A stretch of 64,000 nucleotides of DNA. It comes from Rhodospirillaceae bacterium. GTDB lineage: Bacteria > Pseudomonadota > Alphaproteobacteria > GCA-2731375. Both the position numbers and the translations under genes were made by a program. Numbering within the stretch: the stretch's first letter is position 1; each line of letters opens with the position of its first letter. The notes beneath the pieces are model-generated. The model had not been told where the DNA came from and made no database searches. It saw nothing but the letters and a program-made list of their open reading frames with translations. The DNA is taken from positions 62,001 to 126,000 of the forward strand of contig JABIWH010000019.1 in NCBI GenBank assembly GCA_018701215.1, given 5' to 3'. This document shows, one piece after another, positions 43,927 through 52,852 of the stretch.

Positions 43927-44054
43927 ATCATCTGATCGGGCAGCGATAGATCAAACCGCCGGCTTTTGGATAGCTCATCCAGCACTTCGTGCGCCTGACT
44001 GACCGCGCCATTGTCGGTCATGGTTTCCAATACAATGAATGGCGCATTCGCCAT
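43923..44054 (-). CDS. Candidate small protein (43 residues), no known family
   Basis: The frame starts at ATG 44054, with AGGATGGGG just upstream (an in-frame ATG also at 44060), and encodes MANAPFIVLETM, TDNGAVSQAHEVLDELSKS and RRFDLSLPDQMI in sequence. Third codon positions are about 60% G/C, near that of neighbouring genes, and the region is otherwise empty. It converges on the CoA-transferase gene, sharing its stop region. I do not recognise a family, and no function is proposed. It might be a decayed C-terminal gene fragment. Confidence 0.35.
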   Translation of the reverse strand: MANAPFIVLETMTDNGAVSQAHEVLDELSKSRRFDLSLPDQMI

Positions 44055-44133
44055 CCCCATCCTAATGTAGTCCTCGATTCACAAACACCAATTTGCCGCA
44101 GGCACCCGCGCCATTCAAAAATCGGAGACAGAT

Positions 44134-45273
44134 GTGAGCAATTCCGAAACACCGAACAGCAAACTCATCGGTCAGCCCGGCTCCCGCTGGAAATTGTTGA
44201 CGCCGGCATTGATCCTGGATCTGGATGTATTGGAGGCCAATATCGCGGCCATGGCGGCCTGGGCCAAGGAGGGCGGTTTTGCTCTGCGGCCACACGGTAA
44301 GTCACACAAGTCGCCGGACATTGCCCGCCGGCAGGCCGCCGCCGGCGCCGTGGGCTTGTGTTGCGCATCTTTGCGGGAGGCGCAGGTGATGGCGGCGCAC
44401 GATATCAAGGGTCTGCTGATCACAACGCCCCTGGCACCGGGCAAGGCGCCGCTGGTCATTGACCTGATCAAGACTGGCGGCGATGTCGCCGTCGTGGCTG
44501 ATCATGCGGAACTGGTGGCAGCCTATGGTGCGGCGGCGGCGGCGGCGGGTGTGAGCCTGGACGTCTTTGTTGATCTGGACGTGGGCCTGGGCCGCACAGG
44601 CACGCCGTCGGCGGATGTCGCGATCGAGCTGGCCGGCCAGATATCGGCCCATCCGGCGCTAAACTATGCCGGCGTGCAGGGCTATATGGGGCATCTACAG
44701 CATGTGGATAATCATGCGGAGCGGCGCGGCCGTCTGGATACCGATACGGCTGATTTGCAGGCCAAGGTCGATGCCCTGATCAAGGCCAATCTGCCGCCAC
44801 CCGTGGTTTCGGGCGGCGGTACGGGGACCCATCGCCTGGACGCGGAATACGGCAGCTTGGGCGAATTCCAGGTCGGTTCGTACCTGTTCATGGATGTGCA
44901 GTATTTGACCGTGCAACAAAGCGCGGCGGACGATAAACCATATGGTACTTCGTTGTTCGTCCAGACCAGCGTGGTCAATATCAATCATCCCGGCTATGCG
45001 GTAACCGATGCGGGCCTGAAATCCTTCGCCACCGACGGCCCTTTCCCCATTATCGCCTGTGGCGCGCCGGCGGGCGCCAGCTACCGCTATATGGGGGATG
45101 AGCACGGCGCCATAGATTACGGGAAAGCTTCCGACAGATTGGGCCTTGGCGACAAAGTGGAATGCATCGCGCCGCATTGCGATCCCAACGTCAATTTGTT
45201 CAACCACTATCATGTGGTGCGCGGTGACACCTTGGTGGAGATCTGGCCCGTGGCGGCGCGCGGCAACAGCTAG
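44134..45273 (+). CDS. DSD1-family PLP enzyme (D-threonine aldolase / D-serine dehydratase-like)
   Basis: The 379-residue enzyme has an alanine-racemase-type N-terminal barrel and a DSD1 C-terminal metal domain. The PLP lysine is expected in LRPHGKSHKSPDIARRQ; the usual family motif is RPHxKTHK. DVFVDLDVGLGRTG and PPPVVSGGGTGTHRLDAE bind the cofactor phosphate. The C-terminal DEHGAIDY and the APHCDPNVNLFNHYHVV block holds the His and Cys metal ligands. The start is GTG at 44134 with GGAG upstream. It likely cleaves D-threonine or a D-beta-hydroxy amino acid to an aldehyde and glycine, or dehydrates D-serine. Confidence 0.9.
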   Translation: MSNSETPNSKLIGQPGSRWKLLTPALILDLDVLEANIAAMAAWAKEGGFALRPHGKSHKSPDIARRQAAAGAVGLCCASLREAQVMAAHDIKGLLITTPLAPGKAPLVIDLIKTGGDVAVVADHAELVAAYGAAAAAAGVSLDVFVDLDVGLGRTGTPSADVAIELAGQISAHPALNYAGVQGYMGHLQHVDNHAERRGRLDTDTADLQAKVDALIKANLPPPVVSGGGTGTHRLDAEYGSLGEFQVGSYLFMDVQYLTVQQSAADDKPYGTSLFVQTSVVNINHPGYAVTDAGLKSFATDGPFPIIACGAPAGASYRYMGDEHGAIDYGKASDRLGLGDKVECIAPHCDPNVNLFNHYHVVRGDTLVEIWPVAARGNS

Positions 45274-45291
45274 GGTATCCGGCACCGCGCC

Positions 45292-46461
45292 ATGTTCGTC
45301 CTGCTGCTCACAGTTTTCGTCGATCTGGTTGGTTTCGGCATCGTCCTGCCGATCCTGCCCTTCTATGCCCAGGCATATGACGCCTCGGCGGTACAAATCA
45401 CTCTATTGGTTTCCGTCCATTCCGGCATGCAGATAATTTCTTCACCCATCTGGGGCCGGCTCAGCGATCGCTATGGCCGCAAGAACATTCTGCTACTGAC
45501 CCTGGCGGGCGGCGGCCTGGCGTTTCTCTGGTTCGGCTATGCAGGCAGCCTGATGGGGCTGTTCCTGGCCCGCGGCCTCAGCGGCGCCATGGCGGGTAAT
45601 ATCGCGGTCGCCCAGGCCTATCTGGCGGATATCACCACCACCGAGGACCGCGCCGGCGCCATGGGCCGCTTTGGCGCCGCCTTTGGCCTGGGCTTCGTGG
45701 TTGGACCGGTATTGGGCGGTCTAATGATTGGCGCACAGCCAAGCTTGAATGATTTTGCCCTGCCATGCCTGGTCGCCGCCGCATTCTCCCTTGCCGCCAT
45801 TGTCCTTGGCCTGATCATGTTACGTGAACCGCAAAGGCGGCAAAGCAAGGAAGGCGGCAAGACACGCCTGGGGCAACTGGCGGCAGCCGTCAGGGCCAAT
45901 GGCATTCCGCCCATCATCGGTTTGAATTTTCTGGTGACCTTTGCCTTTACCGCACTGATGGCGCTACTGCCCTTGTGGTGCCAGGCTCGACTAGGCTGGG
46001 GGCCGCCCGAGGTCAGCTATGCCTATGCCTATATCGGGTTGCTGGTCGCGGCCCTGCACGGCCTGCTGGTTGGCCCTTTGACCCGGACTTTCGGTGAGCC
46101 CAGGCTGCTGTTTCTGGGTGCGATATCCTTAAGTACCGGAATGTTGTCAATGCCCTGGATTGATGGCATCGCGAGCTTCGCCGGCGTTGTATTGTTGCTG
46201 TGCATGGGGACCTCGTTTTGCCATCCGGTCCTGACCGCGATGATCTCCCAGCGCGCCGATGGCGATCACCAGGGTACGGTGATGGGTGCCACCAGCTCCA
46301 TCGCCGCCCTGGGCCGCATTTGCTCGCCTCCCTTGGCCGGCCTGTTGTTCTCCCAGCTGGGACCGAACTGGCCCATGCTGATGGGCGGCATTATTGTCTT
46401 ACCCGTGGCCGTGGCGGCGGCGTGGATGTCCCTGAAGTTTGAACGGCGGCAAGATCAATGA
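45292..46461 (+). CDS. MFS transporter (TetA-like group)
   Basis: This 389-residue inner-membrane protein has twelve predicted helices. The start FVLLLTVFVDLVGFGIVLPI and the loop IWGRLSDRYGRKNILL are characteristic of the TetA/DHA1-type major facilitators, and GAMAGNIAVAQAYLADITT is the helix 4 to 5 region. Most members are efflux pumps or metabolite exporters. It lies 18 bases after the D-threonine aldolase-like gene and its stop overlaps the start of the solute-binding protein gene by four bases, so all three may be one operon. Confidence 0.88.
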   Translation: MFVLLLTVFVDLVGFGIVLPILPFYAQAYDASAVQITLLVSVHSGMQIISSPIWGRLSDRYGRKNILLLTLAGGGLAFLWFGYAGSLMGLFLARGLSGAMAGNIAVAQAYLADITTTEDRAGAMGRFGAAFGLGFVVGPVLGGLMIGAQPSLNDFALPCLVAAAFSLAAIVLGLIMLREPQRRQSKEGGKTRLGQLAAAVRANGIPPIIGLNFLVTFAFTALMALLPLWCQARLGWGPPEVSYAYAYIGLLVAALHGLLVGPLTRTFGEPRLLFLGAISLSTGMLSMPWIDGIASFAGVVLLLCMGTSFCHPVLTAMISQRADGDHQGTVMGATSSIAALGRICSPPLAGLLFSQLGPNWPMLMGGIIVLPVAVAAAWMSLKFERRQDQ

Positions 46462-48266
46462 ATTTATGCGCTCTCCCTCTAGCGTTCCTGTTGCTAAGCC
46501 TGAGCTGTTTCAGGGCCGCCGCCGCACCGGCCATCGCCATGCACGGGACACCGAAGTACGGCCCCAACGAGACCCATTTCGCCTATGCCAATCCCGATGC
46601 GCCCAAGGGCGGGCGACTGGTCCTGGGCCGGGTGGGTAGTTTCGACAGCCTGCAGCATTTCATCGTGCGCGGGGCCCGCGCCGATGGCCGGCGCCTGAGC
46701 CATCAAAGTCTGCTGGCCCGCGCCTTTGATGAACCTTTCTCGCTCTACGGCCTGATCGCGGACGATGTCTCGACCCCGCCCGACAGATCCGCGGTCACGT
46801 TCCAGCTGCGCCCCGGCGCGCGCTTTCATGACGGCAGCGAGATCACCGTTGATGATGTGATTTTTTCGCTGGAAATTCTGCGCAGCAAAGGCCGGCCCAA
46901 TCATCGTTTCTATTACGGCCAGGTCGCCGCCATCGAACAGCCCGGTCCCCGCACCATCACTTTCCGTTTCAAGGACAACCGCAACCGGGAACTGCCCTTG
47001 ATCATGGGCATGATGCCGATCCTCTCGCGCGCCTGGTTTCAGAACCGCGAATTTGACCGGGTCTCGCTGACGCCGACGATGGGTAGTGGACCGTATGTGG
47101 TGGACAAGGTCGACCCGGGCCGATCCGTGCACTACCGGCGGATCAAGAACCATTGGATGGAAAACCTGCAGAGCGGCAAGGGCCAGAATAATTTCGATGT
47201 TATCCGTTACGACTATTACCGCGACGACAGCGCCATGCTGGAAGCCTTCAAGGCCGGCAAGGTTGATCTGCGCGTGGAATCCGATCCCAAGCTGTGGGCG
47301 CAATCCTATGACTTCCCGGCCCGGCGTCAGGACAAGGTCCGCTTGGAGGAATTCAGCAACGGCCGCCCGGCGGGCATGTATGCCTTTGCCCTGAACAGCC
47401 GGCGCGCTGTTTTCCGCGACCCAAGGGTGCGCGCCGCGATGGCTTATGCGATCGATTTCAAGTGGTTGAACAAGACCCTGTTCCATGGCGCCTATCACCG
47501 CACGCGAAGCTATTTTGAGAATTCGGAATTGGCCGCCACCGGCCTGCCCGGTGCTGAGGAGCTGGAGCTGTTGGCGCCTTTCCGGGACGGACTGCCCAGC
47601 GAAGTTTTCACCAAGGCCTATGCCCCGCCCAGTGCGGACGGAAGTGGCCGGCTGCGGCGCAATCTACGCATGGCGCGCAAGCTATTGGCGGAGGCCGGCT
47701 GGCGCATCAAGGACCTGAGGTTGATCCACGAAAGCGGCGGTGAACCCTTCGAGTTCGAAATCATGCTGGTCCGCCGCAACAACGAAAAGCTGGCCCTGCA
47801 TCTGGCCCGAAATCTAAAAAAACTTGGTATTGAGGTAGTGGTCCGCACGGTGGATACCGCACAATACCAACAGCGCACCAACACCTATGACTTCGATGCC
47901 ATGGTCTATTGGTGGGATCCTTCACTCTCACCGGGCAACGAGCAGGCCTTTTATTGGGGTACGCAAGCCGCCACGCGTGAGGGCACGCGCAACTACCCCG
48001 GCATCAAGGTTCCCGCCATCGATGCCCTGGTGCGGAAAATTTCCGATGCCCACGACCGCGCCGATCTCGTCAATGCCGTCCGCGCCATGGACCGGGTGCT
48101 GCAATGGGGCCATTACGTGATCCCGCTGTTTCACCTGAAGGCCGACCGCATCGCCCTATGGGACCGTTTTGGGCGGCCCCAGGCGACGCCGATCTATGGC
48201 TATCGTCTTGAAACCTGGTGGGAAGATCCGGTGAAGGCGGCTAAGATTGGTCAAAATCGAAATTAG
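46458..48266 (+). CDS. ABC transporter periplasmic solute-binding protein, family 5 (peptide/opine type)
   Basis: This 602-residue protein has a signal peptide (MNLCALPLAFLLLSLSCFRAAA, cut near AAAPAIA). The mature part begins GTPKYGPNETHFAYANPDAPKGG, typical of YejA-like and oligopeptide-binding proteins. FQLRPGARFHDGSEITVDDVIFS and MGSGPYVVDKVDPG are conserved SBP_bac_5 blocks. It would capture peptides or similar ligands in the periplasm and deliver them to an ABC permease. No permease or ATPase genes are adjacent, so it is an orphan here; partners may lie elsewhere. Start overlaps the MFS stop (ATGA). Confidence 0.9.
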   Translation: MNLCALPLAFLLLSLSCFRAAAAPAIAMHGTPKYGPNETHFAYANPDAPKGGRLVLGRVGSFDSLQHFIVRGARADGRRLSHQSLLARAFDEPFSLYGLIADDVSTPPDRSAVTFQLRPGARFHDGSEITVDDVIFSLEILRSKGRPNHRFYYGQVAAIEQPGPRTITFRFKDNRNRELPLIMGMMPILSRAWFQNREFDRVSLTPTMGSGPYVVDKVDPGRSVHYRRIKNHWMENLQSGKGQNNFDVIRYDYYRDDSAMLEAFKAGKVDLRVESDPKLWAQSYDFPARRQDKVRLEEFSNGRPAGMYAFALNSRRAVFRDPRVRAAMAYAIDFKWLNKTLFHGAYHRTRSYFENSELAATGLPGAEELELLAPFRDGLPSEVFTKAYAPPSADGSGRLRRNLRMARKLLAEAGWRIKDLRLIHESGGEPFEFEIMLVRRNNEKLALHLARNLKKLGIEVVVRTVDTAQYQQRTNTYDFDAMVYWWDPSLSPGNEQAFYWGTQAATREGTRNYPGIKVPAIDALVRKISDAHDRADLVNAVRAMDRVLQWGHYVIPLFHLKADRIALWDRFGRPQATPIYGYRLETWWEDPVKAAKIGQNRN

Positions 48267-48281
48267 TAACTGGAGGAAGTG

Positions 48282-49136
48282 ATGCAGACTGGAACATTTA
48301 TTGGCTTCGACGTACGGCTGGAAAAACCGGGTATAGCCTGGATTACCTTTAATATGCCGGAGCGTCTGAACGGCATGACGCCCGCCATAAAGCGTGACCT
48401 GATCGAAACCCTGCACCAGGCACAGATGGACAACGCCGTGCGCATCATCGTTATCACCGGCACGGGCCGGGGCTTTTGTGCCGGCGATGATCTGAAGTCC
48501 TATTCCAAGGGCCTGCAAGCCGAACAGGGCCTGGTGCCCCCCATTCCCCCCGGCCATGACACGCCTATCGGCACTTATGCGGGCTTGCGCACGGTCAGCC
48601 AGGAACTGAACCGGGTGATCCGTGCCATCGACAAGCCGACCATCGCGGCCCTGAACGGCGTCGCCATTCAGACCGGATTTTCACTGGCTCTGGCCTGTGA
48701 TTTCCGTATCGCGGCGGCGGAAGCCAAAATGGGCAGCGCCACCTTACGTTTCGCCCTGCTGCCCGATGAAGGCGGCCAGCATTTGCTGGTCCAGCACATG
48801 GGCCTGGCCAAGACCCTTGATTTCCTCATGCGCAAGCGGATCGTTTCCGCCGCCGAGGCGCTGGATCTGGGCCTGGTGCATGAAGTCGTGCCCGGCGATC
48901 AGCTGGCCCAGGCGGCGGGCGATCTGGCGCGCGAGCTGGCGGACGGACCACAAGTCGCCATGCGGCTTTTGAAGCGTTCGATCTATAACGCCGCCGAACT
49001 GACATTCGAGCAGTCGTGCGACGAGATCGCGGCCAGGACAGCCGTGGTCGACTATCACCCCGACGCCCGCGACGGTGTCGCCTCGTTCGTGGAAAAGCGC
49101 GCGCCGAAATTTAACGCCTGGCTGGAAGAAAGCTGA
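48282..49136 (+). CDS. Enoyl-CoA hydratase/isomerase family protein lacking both catalytic glutamates
   Basis: The 284-residue crotonase-fold protein has the oxyanion motif TGTGRGFCAGDDL and the later GVAIQTGFSLALACDFRIA. The position equivalent to Glu144 of rat hydratase is serine (GFSLALACD), and the block that normally reads QPE is SATL. A PDEGG turn follows, as in isomerase-like subgroups. It is therefore unlikely to be a standard enoyl-CoA hydratase; double-bond isomerase or another CoA-ester reaction is more plausible. GGAGG lies five bases before ATG 48282; a GTG immediately precedes it. It follows the solute-binding gene by 15 bases. Confidence 0.85.
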   Translation: MQTGTFIGFDVRLEKPGIAWITFNMPERLNGMTPAIKRDLIETLHQAQMDNAVRIIVITGTGRGFCAGDDLKSYSKGLQAEQGLVPPIPPGHDTPIGTYAGLRTVSQELNRVIRAIDKPTIAALNGVAIQTGFSLALACDFRIAAAEAKMGSATLRFALLPDEGGQHLLVQHMGLAKTLDFLMRKRIVSAAEALDLGLVHEVVPGDQLAQAAGDLARELADGPQVAMRLLKRSIYNAAELTFEQSCDEIAARTAVVDYHPDARDGVASFVEKRAPKFNAWLEES

Positions 49137-49137
49137 T

Positions 49138-49749
49138 TTAGCGCTCGGCCAGGGCCAACTTTAGGCCCAGGGCGATAAAGGCGCCGGCGAAGGCGCGGCG
49201 GAACCAGATCATCACCTTTGGCCTGGAGATGATGCTGTCGCGCACGGCAGCGGCGAACAGGCCGTAAAGGATGAAGACGGCGAACGTCATGGCCATGAAA
49301 ACAGCGCCCAGGCCCAGCATGCGCAAAGCCGCGCCGTCCGAACCGGTTGAAACAAATTGCGGCAGAAAGGCCAGGAAAAACATCGAGAGTTTAGGATTGA
49401 GGATATTGATCAGGATGCCCTTGATGATGACGCCGCCCATGGGCCGATTGTCCACTTCCGCCTCGACCGCCAACGCGCCCTTTTCCTGTAGAACGCCCCA
49501 CGCCATATAAAGCAGATAGGCGACGCCCAGATATTTGACGATCTCGAACGCCAGGGCAGAGGCATGCAGCAGCGCAGCCAGGCCCAGAACCGTCGCCGCG
49601 ATATGGGGCAGAATACCAAGGGTACAGCCAAATGCCGCAACCACGCTGGCCATCGCGCCGCGCGAGAGGCCATGTGCCAGGGTGTAGAGCACGCCGGTGC
49701 CGGGCACGATGACGACAATGAACGAGGTGAGCAGGAATTCAGTACTCAT
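49138..49749 (-). CDS. LysE/RhtB family amino-acid exporter
   Basis: The 203-residue protein has about six transmembrane helices. It begins STEFLLTSFIVVIVPGTGVLYT, where the VxPGP-like segment is the LysE signature, and has HGLSRGAMASVVAAFGCTLG and LLYMAWGVLQEK, with KGILINILNPKLSMFFLAFLPQ in the centre (the NPK motif). It would export amino acids or related compounds from the cytoplasm. The start overlaps the stop of the upstream hypothetical gene by four bases (ATGA). It converges with the crotonase-like gene, with one base between. Confidence 0.92.
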   Translation of the reverse strand: MSTEFLLTSFIVVIVPGTGVLYTLAHGLSRGAMASVVAAFGCTLGILPHIAATVLGLAALLHASALAFEIVKYLGVAYLLYMAWGVLQEKGALAVEAEVDNRPMGGVIIKGILINILNPKLSMFFLAFLPQFVSTGSDGAALRMLGLGAVFMAMTFAVFILYGLFAAAVRDSIISRPKVMIWFRRAFAGAFIALGLKLALAER

Positions 49750-50402
49750 GACGACGGATAGAGTGCGATTTCCAACCAGAAGCTATCGGCAAACAGATCC
49801 GCTGCATCGGCAAATGCGTCGGGTAAAACCCCACCGGTATCGTTCTGTGATGCCTCGATCATAGCGAGATATTTCTGTTGTCCCGGCCCGCCGCCATAGA
49901 TCTGCCGCTCGGATGTCATGATGCCCGAGATCTCCTCATCAACGGCATAGAGGCGCACACGATGAACGCCATCGCCGCTCGCAGCCGTGGGCAGCCATTG
50001 CGCCGCCAGTTGCGCCGCCGTCTCTGCTTCCATATTGAAGCGGAAGGTCTGGATATACGGTGCCTCCATGGGCGCGGCCTGTCCCGCTTCGGCCAGCAGG
50101 CGATAGATATTGCGCGATGGATTGCGGAAGTAGGTCAACGCCTCCTGGGTCCACGGGGTAGGATCGTTCAGACGCGCCATGTAGGCATCGGAGGCAAACA
50201 CCGATGCCGCGTCGGTCTCGTAAAACATCAGAAAATTTGGTGCCTCGCCGAGGCCCCGATAACGGCGGCCGACATTGAAGCCGGGAATGGAGATGCGCTC
50301 GGGGATATGTTCGCAATTATGCCATTCCTGAAACCGCAGCATACTGTCCGCACCGATATCGGCCCAAAATGCCATCAAACCCTGGGAGCCATTACGTTTC
50401 AC
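49746..50402 (-). CDS. Hypothetical protein with possible dimeric alpha-beta barrel domains
   Basis: This 218-residue protein starts at GTG 50402, with AAGGAG seven bases upstream. The block FQEWHNCEHIPERISIPGF followed by RRYRG and APNFLMFYETDAASVFAS resembles a ferredoxin-like EthD/dimeric barrel domain. A second half (FRFNMEAETAAQLAAQW onward) may repeat the fold. No signal peptide or membrane segment is seen. It lies between era (10 bases after its stop) and lysE on the - strand. Conserved His, Glu and His residues in EWHNCEHIPER could bind a ligand. Function is unknown. Confidence 0.7.
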   Translation of the reverse strand: MKRNGSQGLMAFWADIGADSMLRFQEWHNCEHIPERISIPGFNVGRRYRGLGEAPNFLMFYETDAASVFASDAYMARLNDPTPWTQEALTYFRNPSRNIYRLLAEAGQAAPMEAPYIQTFRFNMEAETAAQLAAQWLPTAASGDGVHRVRLYAVDEEISGIMTSERQIYGGGPGQQKYLAMIEASQNDTGGVLPDAFADAADLFADSFWLEIALYPSS

Positions 50403-50412
50403 GGTTTACTCC

Positions 50413-51333
50413 TTAACGGTGATAATCCAGACCCATTTCGCGGTAGCGTTCGGGGTCGTCCTGCCAATTATCGCGCACCTTGACGAACAGGAACAGATGC
50501 ACGGTGCAGCCAAAAATCTCGGCCATTTCTTCCCGCGCCTCGGCCCCGATCTGTTTGATCTGCTGACCGCCCTTGCCCAGCACAATGGCCTTTTGCGTAT
50601 CCCGGCGCACATAGATCACCTGCTCGATACGCAAGGCGCCGTCCTTGAGGGTTTTCCAGGATTCCGTTTCCACCGTCGAGGCATAGGGCAATTCCTGGTG
50701 CAGGCGCAGGAACAGTTTTTCCCTAGTAATCTCGGCCGCCAGCAGACGTTCGGAGATATCCGCCAATTGATCCTCGGGGTAATGCCACGGCCCAAGGGGC
50801 AGCTTCGCCGCCAGGGCCGCCAATAGATCCGCGACGCCATCGCCCTTCAGGGCGGAGATCATGAAGACTTCCCCAAAGACGCCTTCTTCGTGAAGTTTTT
50901 CCGCCAGGGCCAACAGCGTCTCCCGGCGTACCAAATCGATCTTGTTGATCACCAGGGTCGCCGTCATGCCCTCTTTCTTCAGGCCGGCAATAATGGCCCT
51001 GGTATTGCCGTCCATGCCACGGTCCGCATCCACCAGCACGGCCCGAATATCGGCATCCGCGGCCCCGCTCCAGGCCGCCGCCACCATGGCTTTTTCCAGC
51101 CGCTGTTTGGTCTTGGCGAAGATACCCGGCGTATCAACGAAGACAATTTGGGCGTTATCGTGAATAGCGATAGCGGTAATCCGCGCCCGTGTAGTCTGCA
51201 CCTTTGGCGTAACGATGGATACCTTGCTGCCGACCAAGGCGTTGGTCAGGGTCGATTTTCCCGCGTTGGGTGCGCCCAACAGGGCGACGAAGCCACAACG
51301 TTTGGTTTCGTCTTCATGTTCTATGTCGGCCAT
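50413..51333 (-). CDS. era: GTPase Era
   Basis: This 306-residue Ras-like GTPase binds 16S rRNA near its 3' end and aids 30S assembly. G1 is GAPNAGKST (20-28), G2 lies in TTRARITAIA, G3 is VDTPGIFA and G4 is VINKIDLV. The C-terminal KH domain contains EVIYVRRDTQKAIVLGKGG-like sequence in two parts (YVRRDTQKAIVLGK, GGQQIKQIG). The ATG at 51333 is one base beyond the rnc stop (TGACATG). The lepB-rnc-era order is highly conserved in proteobacteria. Confidence 0.97.
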   Translation of the reverse strand: MADIEHEDETKRCGFVALLGAPNAGKSTLTNALVGSKVSIVTPKVQTTRARITAIAIHDNAQIVFVDTPGIFAKTKQRLEKAMVAAAWSGAADADIRAVLVDADRGMDGNTRAIIAGLKKEGMTATLVINKIDLVRRETLLALAEKLHEEGVFGEVFMISALKGDGVADLLAALAAKLPLGPWHYPEDQLADISERLLAAEITREKLFLRLHQELPYASTVETESWKTLKDGALRIEQVIYVRRDTQKAIVLGKGGQQIKQIGAEAREEMAEIFGCTVHLFLFVKVRDNWQDDPERYREMGLDYHR

Positions 51334-51334
51334 G

Positions 51335-52057
51335 TCATTTCGCTTTCTTGCCCCCACCCTTGTCCCAGCCGGGCAATGTATCGAGGGTCGTCAACATCGC
51401 CCGCGCCGCCGCTTTTTCCGCCTCCTGACGGGAGCCGCCCTGGCCCTGGGCGGCCTTCAGGTCGTCGGTGCTCACTTCCACCGTAAAGCAGGGTTCATGA
51501 TCGGGCCCCTCCCGAGAGACGATCTTGTAGTATGGCGGTTTGCCACTGCGGCCTTGGATCAATTCCTGCAACTCGGTCTTGGGGTCCTTGCCGGCGGCAC
51601 CGCTGTTGGCCATGAAACCGGCCCAATAACGCAATACGAAGGCCTCCGCCACCGCGAAACCGCCGTCAAGATACAGCGCGCCGATCACCGCCTCGCAAAC
51701 ATCCGCCAGGATCGCGGGTTTGTCCCGCCCGCCCTGGCGCGCCTCGCTTTTGCCCAGCAGAATATATGGCCCCAGACCAATCAGCCGGGCCGCATCGGCA
51801 ACCGTGCCACGGCGTACCAGGGTGTTGAAGCGGACAGCCAGGCCGCCCTCGTCGGCGCCAGGGTCATCACGGTACAGGGCGGTGGAGATCACCAGACCCA
51901 GCACCCGGTCACCCAGGAATTCCAGGCGCTGATAATCCCGCCCGCCCTGTCGGCGGCGGTCCAACGAGGGATGGCTCAAGGCCTCTGCCAGCAGTTCCGG
52001 TTGCGCGAATTGATGTCCCAACAGGGGATAAAGCGGCGATAAATCCGGCTCACTCAC
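51335..52057 (-). CDS. rnc: Ribonuclease III
   Basis: This 240-residue double-stranded RNA endonuclease processes rRNA and structured mRNA. The catalytic signature is RLEFLGDRVLG, with E46 and D50 as metal ligands. DVCEAVIGALYLDGG holds the second acidic set. The dsRNA-binding domain runs from DPKTELQELIQGR to the end, with GGSRQEAEKAAARAML. The start is GTG at 52057, three bases after the lepB stop. A serine is more usual after the GD of the signature, but arginine is tolerated. Confidence 0.96.
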   Translation of the reverse strand: MSEPDLSPLYPLLGHQFAQPELLAEALSHPSLDRRRQGGRDYQRLEFLGDRVLGLVISTALYRDDPGADEGGLAVRFNTLVRRGTVADAARLIGLGPYILLGKSEARQGGRDKPAILADVCEAVIGALYLDGGFAVAEAFVLRYWAGFMANSGAAGKDPKTELQELIQGRSGKPPYYKIVSREGPDHEPCFTVEVSTDDLKAAQGQGGSRQEAEKAAARAMLTTLDTLPGWDKGGGKKAK

Positions 52058-52060
52058 GGT

Positions 52061-52834
52061 TTAACCGAAGCCATCAAAGAAGCGGCTAAAACGGATCGCC
52101 GAGGGCCATTTCCAGATTTCCCAGATGCGGGCGCTGCCGTTGACGGAGAAGAAAATGACTTCAGCACGGCCAACCAGGTTTTCCGCCGGAACAAAGCCCA
52201 CATGATCGAGGAAACGGCTATCCGTGGAATCGTCCCGGTTATCGCCCATTGCAAAATAATGATCGGCGGGCACCACATAGACATTGGTGTTATCAGCCAT
52301 GCCCCGGGGCTGCAGATCCAAGGTCAGATAGGTTCGCCCGTTGGGTAAGGTCTCGCGGTATTGCCGCACCCGGCCATAGCGGGCATTGGTATGCTGTTGC
52401 ACGAAATCCTCGACCCGCTCCTTCTTTACCGCCTTGCCGTTGATATGTAGTACGCCGCCGCGAACCTGAATGCGATCTCCCGGCAGTCCAATAATCCGCT
52501 TGATATAGTCGGTGGCATTATCGGTCGGCAGTTTAAAGACCGCGATATCACCGCGCACTACCGGCGCTTCATTGATCCGGCCATTGAACAGCGGCGGGCT
52601 GAGGGGCATGGAATGCTTGCTATAGCCGTACGGAAATTTCGAGACGAAGACATAGTCACCGATTAACAAGGTCGGCAACATGGAGCCCGAGGGGATATTG
52701 AACGGCTCGTAGGCCACGGTGCGGATCACCAAGGCGATCAGAACGGCGTAGACCACGGTCTTGACGGTCTCCCGCCAGCCCTCCTGTTTTTCGGCTTTAC
52801 CGTCCGAAATTTGTTCTGAATTCATCTTAGCCAT
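52061..52834 (-). CDS. lepB: Signal peptidase I
   Basis: The 257-residue membrane protease cleaves signal peptides on the periplasmic side of the inner membrane. One N-terminal transmembrane segment (TVVYAVLIALVIRTVAYEP) precedes the catalytic serine S51 in IPSGSMLPT. The catalytic lysine is K112 in DYIKRIIGLPGD. GVLHINGKAVKK and YFAMGDNRDDSTDSR are the later signature blocks. The gene lies between acpS (18 bases) and rnc (3 bases). Confidence 0.96.
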   Translation of the reverse strand: MAKMNSEQISDGKAEKQEGWRETVKTVVYAVLIALVIRTVAYEPFNIPSGSMLPTLLIGDYVFVSKFPYGYSKHSMPLSPPLFNGRINEAPVVRGDIAVFKLPTDNATDYIKRIIGLPGDRIQVRGGVLHINGKAVKKERVEDFVQQHTNARYGRVRQYRETLPNGRTYLTLDLQPRGMADNTNVYVVPADHYFAMGDNRDDSTDSRFLDHVGFVPAENLVGRAEVIFFSVNGSARIWEIWKWPSAIRFSRFFDGFG

Positions 52835-52852
52835 ATCAAAATTATAGACTTG

